A stretch of 64,000 bases of DNA. Source: Ipomoea triloba (taxonomy: Eukaryota > Streptophyta > Magnoliopsida > Solanales > Convolvulaceae). The notes under the pieces were generated by a model. The model was not told the origin of the DNA and made no database searches. It worked only from the letters and a program-made list of their open reading frames with translations. Each line of letters begins with the position of its first letter. The first letter of the stretch is position 1. The stretch spans positions 16,903,980 to 16,967,979 of the forward strand of contig NC_044920.1 of the NCBI RefSeq assembly GCF_003576645.1. Direction: 5' to 3'. This document shows, one piece after another, positions 56,452 to 64,000 of the stretch. The translations under genes and the position numbers were made by a program.

Positions 56452-57097
56452 AGCTTAAAAGAAACCAAAAAAAAAAAACATTAAAATAGAAAAGTGAACA
56501 AAAGAAACAAAAAAAAAGAGTGTAAAAAAGTCTAAAAAGAAGCATGCTGAAACCTGCAAAGAGATGGTGATAGTTGCAAAGTTTGAAAACTAAGAATCTG
56601 AAAAAGCAGCAAATACATATATACGAGATTTTCAAATTTCAACATAGAAAACAGCTAACATCATCACATATGAAACCAATCAATTAATTGAAGTACCTAT
56701 ATGGTATATAAAGCTCGCTTATCTCTTTGTTGTGTTTCTTTTCTTGGACCACAAGCTTGAATACACAAGGAATCGAGATTTGGGTTTCTTTTTCCGGCCA
56801 GATATCCTGAGTCTTTTTCACTTTATGAACTTTGTCGCTGGAGATTATTAGGGTTTAGGAAAGAGGAGATCGAGAAAAAGAAAGAAGAAAAGAAAAGTTG
56901 AGCTTTTATGGAGGGCTCTGAGATTGAAGAGAGTGGGTGGGTGGGGTCTCCATTGGAGGCAAAGAGAAGCTGCGGCCAGTTGGTGGCGACGGGTCAAACT
57001 CAAATGGATTGGGAAAGTTGAGAGGATAGTTGGCATTTGGCAACCCTTTGACGTTGAGTGTGAAAACAAGAAAATTATGTTGACAAAAATTTTAAAA
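56452..57097 (-). promoter_or_regulatory. VQ gene leader and proximal promoter
   Basis: On the minus strand a donor-like ggtacttcaatt (about 56696) and an acceptor-like ctttgcaggtttcag (about 56556) suggest a leader intron of about 140 bp. A TATA-like ccataaaagc lies near 56905. These are sequence inferences. The upstream edge is the MULE target duplication at 57089-57097. Confidence 0.5.
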
Positions 57098-57586
57098 GAG
57101 ATTATACCAGTGGCCGGGTCCTTTGACTATTGCGATTTATATGTAAAAGTTTAATGTTTAATTTTTTATTGAATTTCGTCCCTAAACAATTAAAATTTTA
57201 TCTAAAATAATAGTCCTCTGTTACATTTTACGTTAACTTTCCATCCAAGTTAGGGGTATACTCGCCCTTTCAAATCCAACATAGTATTTGAAATAAGGGG
57301 AATTGGAATGTGGCGAACACGCCGGTGCTCCTTTGGCAGCGCCACCAGTGATGAGCCGGAGGGCTTTGGTTTCTCTGAATTAGAGTGCCTTGCTTTTTTT
57401 TTTTTGGACTTGAAAGGACAAGTATACCCCTAATTTGGATGGAGAATTAACGGAAAATGAAATAGAAGAGGACAATTTTAGGTAAGGTTTTAGTTGTTTA
57501 GGGATTAAATCGAGTAAAAAATTAAACATGCCAGATACTTTTACATGTAAATCGCAATAGTCAATGGATCCAGCTCGTATAGTCTC
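57098..57586. mobile_element. Non-autonomous MULE upstream of the VQ gene, 489 bp
   Basis: Inverted ends gagattataccagtggccg (57098) and gagactatacgagctggatc (reverse complement from 57586), arms of about 170 bp with 'tgactattgcgattta', 'atgtttaatttttta' and 'aggggtatac' in both. The exact 9-bp duplication attttaaaa lies at 57089-57097 and 57587-57595. A GC-rich loop (57300-57360) separates the arms. It is about 190 bp upstream of the TATA-like box of the VQ gene. Confidence 0.9.
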
Positions 57587-57595
57587 ATTTTAAAA

Positions 57596-57787
57596 ATATA
57601 AACAATAACTAAATGTTAAATTTTAATTTAAAACAATTACATTTGGTGTTTTAAAAAAAGTATTACATTATTCTCATAAGTATTATATTACTTATATTTT
57701 TTCTTTATAAGTAATAATCAATTTATAAAAAACTTTTCCTCATAAGTATTACATGAAATTTCACCAACCCTAATATTCTATTAAGTC
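57596..57787. other. AT-rich flank
   Basis: Repeats of 'ataagtattacatta' type occur, similar to the interior of the MITE at 54270. No gene. Confidence 0.4.
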
Positions 57788-58708
57788 TGATTAGGTTTCT
57801 GTCTTATCTATACAAAGATTATCATTTAAGAACCTTGGTTAATATTTCGCTCAAATTATGCAACAGTTGTAGATACTAATGTGGAAAGTAAATGCAGAAA
57901 CTAAACCGGCACACGATATTGTTAAACCAGTTCGATACCTCTATATCTACGTCTGGGGGATGACCACAGTTCGTCCAATCCCGTATATTCAATACCCAAA
58001 GTATAGAAGGTAAGAGAAACGTTCTCACCCAAGTGATCTCTCACAAGGTATGTACCCGATTGACTAGGGTTTACAGTAGATTGCCAAGACCGGAGATCCG
58101 TGTGTCAGAAGTCCAATGAAGGCCCCTTATTGGAAAGCTATTATGATGCAGTCCTTCTTGCTGACTCACCTTTCAATATTCCACAGTTGCATGGCCTTTA
58201 CGTCCACTGATTAAGCATCAATGAATTTTGCCTTCTCAAGTTTTTCAACTGTAAATCTCCAAAAGTGGTTTTCTTGAGAAGACGAAGTAGTTAGAGTGAA
58301 TCTTTTAGAGCTAAGGGATAACTGTTATTCTTTCATTCAGAACTTGTATATTCTCGTGTATCATTGTCTTGAACCATCCACCATCTTTAAATAGAACTCT
58401 GGCTTAGGCAACACGTAATCATATCCTTAGAGTTTGAAGACTTGTAGATAATTATCGTGATACCCTTTGAGGAGTCCAAATGCTAGGGACTTTCTTGCAA
58501 ACACACATTTTTGTTGATAACTGCTCTACTTAGATCAGCAAGGATAAGTCGGTGAAGATCAACGAATATTCCCGGACGCTCTAGTGTAGAGTCTGATCAA
58601 TCAGGTCTTCACTCTTAACACTGACAGTCTCTAGACTTATCTCTAACTAATTTTCCATAACAAAACAGAAAATTATAAAAGTGGGGTTTTAGACTAAAAA
58701 CACTAACA
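57788..58708 (-). repeat. Left LTR of the rearranged copia element
   Basis: Plus-strand limits tgattaggtttct and aaaacactaaca. It matches 62961-63868 over nearly its full length ('tcatttaagaacc', 'gtaaatgcagaaactaaac', 'gagaaacgttctcacccaag', 'gtggggttttag'). Confidence 0.75.
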
Positions 58709-59033
58709 AACTCCCTCTTTGGCTTTTATTTGGCAAAATAACTCAATAAGGACGAACACACAGGTAATGCAAAGAGTTGAATAACATATGAAAAACATAG
58801 AAAGTCCTATTAAGGACCAATTGTCTTAATTCAAATAATACAGACCCGAAAAGCCCATAAACTAAAAGCACACACACTATGCTATGTCTGTAATCTAGAT
58901 CATAGTAATCAAAAACTAAAAACAAACAAACTTTCTTCTTTTTCTTTTTCTTCAATTCTTTAATCCAGCAACGCATACTCCCCCTGAGTCTGATTACTCC
59001 CCTTGGATTGCTAAATAATAGCCAAAGTAGCAT

Positions 59034-62000
59034 TCAAGTCGTAGGAGTCATTCCTCCACTCTCGGCAGGGGTCTCAGACTCACCTTTAGTCAAACTCAGA
59101 CGCAGCAACACTGTTGCAAGTTCTGTTCTAGCAACCTCCAATTGTCCATTGACCAATCGATTGATAGTCTCCAACTCTGCAATTTTCACCTTCAGAACCT
59201 TACATTGCTTTAGATCACAAACATAGGGAGTGAGCATTGTTTCATCTTGGTTAGCCATAACATTGTCTTCCAGTTGTGTCACTGGCTTTACATCCTTTAC
59301 ATGTTTACCTCCCACTAGCCTTTCATCAACTTTATACAATAGAGATGACCGAATAATTTCATTTCCCTCAGGCTTTAGTCCCTGTGCAGTGAGTATTCCA
59401 TATATCAAATTGGGAAAATGCAATTTTACCTTTTGCTCTCTGGGATTGATGAATGTCACAACATGCTCAAATATGCTACGGCCCAAATCAAACTTCTTCT
59501 TTATACCAATCCTGTAGAGAAAGCCAGCAAGTTCCTTTGGTACTATGTAGTGATGGGCAGATGGAAGCCAGTTATAAGTCGATAGAAGATGTAGGATCAC
59601 AAACTTTGAAGACAGATCAGTCCTATAGAGAACATCAAATTCTACGGATGGCCATTGTGTTGTAATTCCTCCAGTGAGTGTCTTTGCTACTAGATCCCAA
59701 TCAGTGATTTGGTCGTCTTAAAACAATCTCGACCATAGTAGCTGTTTATCACTTCTGGACTGAAGTTGTACCACTTTCCTCTAATAAAGATCTTGTGAAA
59801 TTTCTTGGAGGTGACATCTTTGATATAATCTATAAGGTTGCGGTAGAATTCACTAACCAACAGCTTAGAGTATGATCCAACATCTTCAACAGTTGTCATT
59901 AGACCCACTTATTGCAATAAATGCACAATATCACACACAGAATTTAACTGATCATATCTATGTTCCTCTGAACTGTCGATTACCATTTGATCATTGAGGG
60001 TCATTTATCTTCAGCAACTTCATTAGCCAATGTAGGTATGAACTTAGTGGATTATGATGTATCAACATCTGATGTCATACTCCTCTTTCTTGTGGACTTG
60101 GCTTTCTTCCCTTTCGAAATATTTAGTGGAGTAGCAACCGACTATTTGCCCTTAGTAGCAGATTGTAATTGTTTGAACACTTGATGGACTAGGGGATCAA
60201 CTTCTTCTTTAGTGGACTTCCTTTTCTTCTCAGAACATGAGGTTAGAATAGTATCAGACACAGACTCAGTAAACTTCTCTGGAATACCCTTCATTTTTTA
60301 TTGTCTGGTTCCTCTTGCAGGTGAGTTTGGGACAAATACAGAAGTAATTGGAACAGACTGTGCCCTTGAGAAAATATTTTCCAGGTTTTGGACCTTAAGC
60401 GTAGTAGACTTGGGATGTGCAATCTTTAATTCAACAGGCTCAACTCAGTAATAGGTTCTACAGGCTCATCTACGGCCTTAGTCACTCAATCTCAAGATAA
60501 GTTTCCTTAGTAGGCTTAGGCTTAATATTGTAAGCAGGGATAGTGACAACACTTGCGTGCATAGGGTGAAATGTCAAAAGATGTGTGAATGTGATAAAAC
60601 GGAAAGTCAGTGACTCCCCGAGTGTCGGTCTCGAAGGAAGGACGTGGAGGTGTGTCAAGTGTTTGTGCGTTTAATTGATTGAGCCATGCTAAGGATTTGA
60701 GTGTGGTGAATAATGATTCAAGAGTGAAGGGGTTCATAAGGTTTGTGTGAGAATAAGAGTAAAATAAGTATGAGTAAATGTGTGTAAGGAAATAAGAGAT
60801 TGGATAGTGCTCATCTATGTTGCATCCTCGTGTGTCTAAGGCAATGGATAAACGGAGCAAAGATGTTGGCTATTCAGGAGTGTGTCTTCTTAGTCCTCTT
60901 CCACCTTTGTGTACTAGGGCTTCTTGGACTTAGGAGTGCCTTTAAGCAACCAAAGTCCTAAGAGACATTTTATCGAACACCTTAGCTACACACTTTCCTA
61001 CTATTCTTAAGAAGTCCATAGGATCTATGATTATTAAAAAGCTTTCAATCCTAATTCTAATCAAAGACATGAAAGAGTCAAGAGCTCAATCTCTCATCTA
61101 GATTGGCCAAATCCAAACAAGATATCATCAAAACAACAATCAATAGACAAGAATAGAAATTCCAACAATCCAAGCATTTAAATCCAAAATAAGATATAAG
61201 ATCATCACACTAGCAACATATCTTCACACAATCCAAATCCCTAGATTAAACTAGCCACTCATGATCAAGAATTCAAAGACAATAGCTAATTTAATCCAAG
61301 AACAAAATAGTAAAATAGATTACGATGTAATAGAAATCACCTAGTATTGAAGTGTTTCTTCAATCCAAGCTTGTTGTCTTCCTTACAAAGAGAAATTGCT
61401 AAGCTAAACTATTCTAAAAACTAAGAAATGAAAATATTGCAAGAAGGAGGAACTCTCCCAAAAATGGAAAAAGGGGCTCTCCCTGAAATTCTATCAAGGG
61501 GGCTTAAATAGTCTTCGAAATTTCGCCCTAGGGAAAATTCTCGTGCAGAGTCCCAACCACGTCTCCCACACGCATGGTGGCGTACGTGGTTGGCTACTGG
61601 AATGTTGCCATGGGCACCACCACGCGTGTGGGCATCATTCCAGGTCCTTCGGGGCTCCAGACTTGCTCGGTTTGCTTCTTAAGCTCGTTCTTTGTTCCTA
61701 ATAGCTCCCGGGACCTCTGTATTATCTCAAATCATTCCAAAGGTAGCTTTGTGTGCGGTTAACGAATTTAAAGCACAAATCATCATAAAATTATCATTTA
61801 AGGATACTGAAAACATTATAAAGCACCCTAGTTTGCACTCAAATAATGGGTATCTTGGGAGCTTATCGGATAGCAACAAAATTCTTTTCACCAACTAATG
61901 GGTCAGAAGGTAAATCATATAGTTGGGTGATAGTGGAGTGTAATTGGCTCAAATTTTGTGACACATAAACAGGGATCCCTTCTTCAGACTCATAAATTTT

Positions 62001-62270
62001 CTCCTTAGGTTTACTCAATGTATTTTCAGGTAAATTATACTTATCCGAAGTCAAAGCAATAGATTCAGAGACAGGCATAACAGGTTCAACATATTGATCG
62101 ATCAGAAACAGGTAAAACGGGTTCAACAAACTGATTTATGGACCCAGACCCAAGTAAATCACCAATAGTAATAACAGTTTCAGGAACAGACACATTACTA
62201 TCATCAACCTTCTCATCAGGAGATAAATCAATAACAGGGGTTTCAGAGGGTGACCTTATCTATGACTAAA
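59034..62270 (-). pseudogene. Retroelement ORF with plant-transposon (env-like position) domain
   Basis: Minus-strand pieces include GEKNFVAI (61870), then after the solo LTR AYNIKPKPTKETYLEIE (60480-60535), KLLVSEFYRNLIDYI and IRGKWYNFSPEVINSYYG (59690-59908), PSAHHYIVPKELAGFLYRIG, KLHFPNLIYGILTAQG and a coiled tail that ends MTPTT at 59034. The middle part fits the 'putative plant transposon protein' domain found in retroelement ORFs placed downstream of pol. Several stops are present. Its biochemical role is unknown; 'env-like' refers to position only. Confidence 0.65.
60544..61867. mobile_element. Solo LTR-like insertion in the extra ORF, 1.3 kb
   Basis: Starts tgacaacacttgcgtgcata and ends ggtatcttgggagcttatc, flanked by the exact duplication ggatag (60538-60543 and 61868-61873). 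Removing it with one copy rejoins the interrupted reading frame (VAI to PAYNIK). It is A-rich in the middle with a GC-rich part near 61550-61700 and a TATA-like ttaaatag near 61503. No coding region. An LTR of a gypsy-type element is the best guess. Confidence 0.7.
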
Positions 62271-62328
62271 GAACCTTGATGCGATGTTTTGGCTGCTTCT
62301 TTTGCTTCCTTATGAGCCTTCTCCCAGG

Positions 62329-62988
62329 CTAGGGCACGTTGTCCAAAAAATTTGAGAAAGGCTCCAGCCTTATTTCCATCTGATGGTTCCGAGACATCAA
62401 GTGGTTTGACTGAACATACACTAGCTCAATTTCCTTGTCTTCAACCAATTGCCTTATATAATGGTGTCTTATGTTTATATGCTTTGTCCTGGAGTGTTGC
62501 ACTAGATTCTTCGGGATGTTTATAGCATTGATATTATCACAGTAAAGAGTCATTGTGTCCTGATGAGTTATTCCATAATCCAAAAACATATGTTTCATCC
62601 AAACTAATTGTGTACAACATCTACCAGCTGCAATATATTCAGCCTCTGCAGTACTTAAGGAGATTGAATTTTGTTTCTTACTCATCCATGAGACTAGATT
62701 TTTCCCAATGAAGAAACATCCACTAGAGGTACTCTTGCGATCATCAATGTTACCTGCCCAGTCAGCATCACAGTAACATACAAGGTATATCTCACTGTCT
62801 TTTGAATACCATAATCCATATTCCACAGTTCCTTTTACATACTTTATAATTCTTTTTGTTGCAATCAAATGTGATTTCTTTGGAGCTGTTGGGTACCTTG
62901 CACACATGCCTACACTATGCGTAATATCTAGTCGACTTGCTGTCAGATATAGTAAGTTGCTGATTAGGCTTCTATAGAAAGATATCAT
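62329..62988 (-). pseudogene. Copia RT end and RNase H
   Basis: 219 residues without a stop begin FYRSLISNLLYLTASRLDIT, continue ARYPTAPKKSHLIATKRI and CYCDADWAGNIDDRKSTSSG, CFFIGKNLVSWMSKKQNSIS, LSTAEAEYIAAGRCCTQLVW, and KHINIRHHYIRQLVEDKEIE, all standard copia RNase H blocks. The initial ATG is only part of the RT/LTR junction; the upstream RT, including its catalytic aspartates, is missing. RNase H itself looks well kept. Confidence 0.9.
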
Positions 62989-63868
62989 TTAAGAACCATG
63001 GTTAATATTTCGCTCAGATTATGCAACAGTTATATAGATACTAATGCGGGAAGTAAATGCAGAAACTAAACTGGCAAACAATATTGTTAACCCAGTTTGA
63101 TACCTCAGTATCTACGTATGGGAGACGGCCACAGTTCATCCAATCCACTATACACAACACCCAAAGTATAGAAGGTAAGAGAAACGTTCTCACCCAAGTG
63201 ATCCCTCACAAGGTATGTGCCCGACTGACTAAGGTTTACAATAGATTGTCAAGACCGGATATCCGTGCGTCAGAAGTCTAATGAAGTCCCCTTCTTAGGG
63301 AGCTATTCTGATGTAGTTCGTCTTGCTGACTCACCCTTTACTCTTCCACAGTTGCATGGACTTTATGTCTACTTATTAAGGATAAATGAATTTTGCCTTC
63401 TCAAGTTCTTCAACTGAAAATCTCCATAACTTGTTTTCTTGAGAAGACGAAGTAGTCATAGTGAAACTTTTAGAGCTAAGGGATGATGGTTATTCTTTTG
63501 TTTAGAACTTCTATATTCTCGTGTATCAATGTCTTGAACCATCCACCACCTTTAAATAGAACTCTGAATTAGGCAACACAGTAATCCTTAGAGTTTGAAG
63601 CCTTGTAGATAATTACCATGATACCCTTTGAGGTGTCCAAATGATAGGGACTTTCTTGTAAACACACCTATTTGATGATAACCGTTCTACTTAGATCAAC
63701 AAGGATAAGTTAGTGAAGATCAGCGAATATTCCCGGACGCTTTGATGTAGAGTCTGATCAATCAGGTCTTCACTCTTAACACTAACAGACTCTAGACTTA
63801 TCTCTAACTAATTTGCATAATAAAATAGCCAGTTACATCGGTGGGGTTTTAGGCTAAAAACATTAACA
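62961..63868 (-). repeat. Right LTR of the rearranged copia element
   Basis: Plus-strand limits tgattaggcttct and aaaacattaaca. It matches the left LTR with scattered differences. Its left edge overlaps the start of the RT reading. Confidence 0.75.
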
Positions 63869-64000
63869 TTGCACTTCCTCCCATTTGTAATAATTAATCA
63901 ATTTATCATAATTAGTATTATTCTTTTTCACATAAGTAACTATTCAACCCTAAATATTACATTTTATTTTAAAATTATTATATTTTTCTACAAAAGTGTC
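63869..64000. other. AT-rich flank to the window end
   Basis: Resembles the flank on the other side of the copia element ('aataattaatcaattta', 'cataagtaa', 'accctaaatatt'), so both may come from one older repeat. No gene. Confidence 0.4.

Larger units (their letters stand above)
57788..63868 (-). mobile_element. Rearranged copia retrotransposon with an ORF after RNase H
   Basis: Two ~910-bp direct repeats (57788-58708 and 62961-63868) flank a region that reads on the minus strand: RNase H, then an additional ORF, then a polypurine tract (ccaaagagggagtt) beside the left repeat. Gag, protease, integrase and most of RT are absent: RT starts within a few bases of the right repeat. The order pol-ORF-LTR is that of SIRE1-type copia elements. 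No matching target duplication was found (aagtc and ttgca), so the element has been rearranged. Confidence 0.75.

Noticed and set aside
58743..59033. Minus-strand frame after the extra copia ORF
   Set aside because: It starts after the natural stop of that ORF, has a lysine run from an A-tract and lies in the likely noncoding region before the polypurine tract.

Overview
This is nuclear DNA of a flowering plant, most likely a eudicot; the species cannot be named from the sequence. It is AT-rich and intron-bearing and consists mostly of transposable elements (TEs). Three host genes look intact: a TRM112 methyltransferase-activator gene (10133-10507, +), a complete 18-exon gene for the synaptonemal-complex protein ZYP1 (20323-27542, +; exon phases close to an 880-residue protein), and a VQ-motif transcriptional cofactor gene (55336-56451, -). 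From memory, TRM112 and ZYP1 are also neighbours in Arabidopsis, so this looks like an old conserved gene pair. A decayed ZYP1 fragment that keeps its introns (about 10690-11870) lies between them.

Layout. 1-1190: end of a copia-like retrotransposon. 1190-10080: a duplicated copy of the TRM112 5' region, then the TRM112 upstream region itself, split by a nested set of DNA transposons: a Mutator-like element (MULE, 1851-9623) holds a hAT element (2471-9480), which holds a PIF/Harbinger element (4412-8604), which holds a small MULE-like element (about 7051-7573). Target-site duplications (TSDs) are exact at the three outer levels. 10133-11870: TRM112 and the ZYP1 relic, the relic carrying a SINE. 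11871-19640: AT-rich DNA with two more MULEs and other repeats. 19640-27542: ZYP1. 29092-32560: a MULE and a CACTA element. 33294-42140: a decayed MULE transposase gene cut by a solo LTR and by a 6.4-kb copia retrotransposon. 43668-46000: hAT, Tourist and other MITEs. 46460-51082: an inverted pair of related repeats around a decayed retroelement gene with the 'gypsy-type transposon' domain. 50285-53580: four repeat elements in a row, separated by TA microsatellites. 54270-54958: a MITE holding a Stowaway MITE. 55336-57100: the VQ gene, with a MULE upstream. 57788-63868: a rearranged copia element (minus strand) with an additional ORF after RNase H, itself holding a solo LTR.

Only the host genes are likely to act for the plant: TRM112 in translation and RNA/protein methylation, ZYP1 in meiotic chromosome synapsis, VQ in WRKY-linked transcription control. 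They share no pathway. The TE genes seen all carry stops, frameshifts or lost catalytic residues, although the Harbinger pair is close to intact. The strongest candidates for something not yet described are the TA-microsatellite-bounded family at 46-53.6 kb, the nested insertions dated by their TSDs, and the ZYP1/TRM112 local duplication history.
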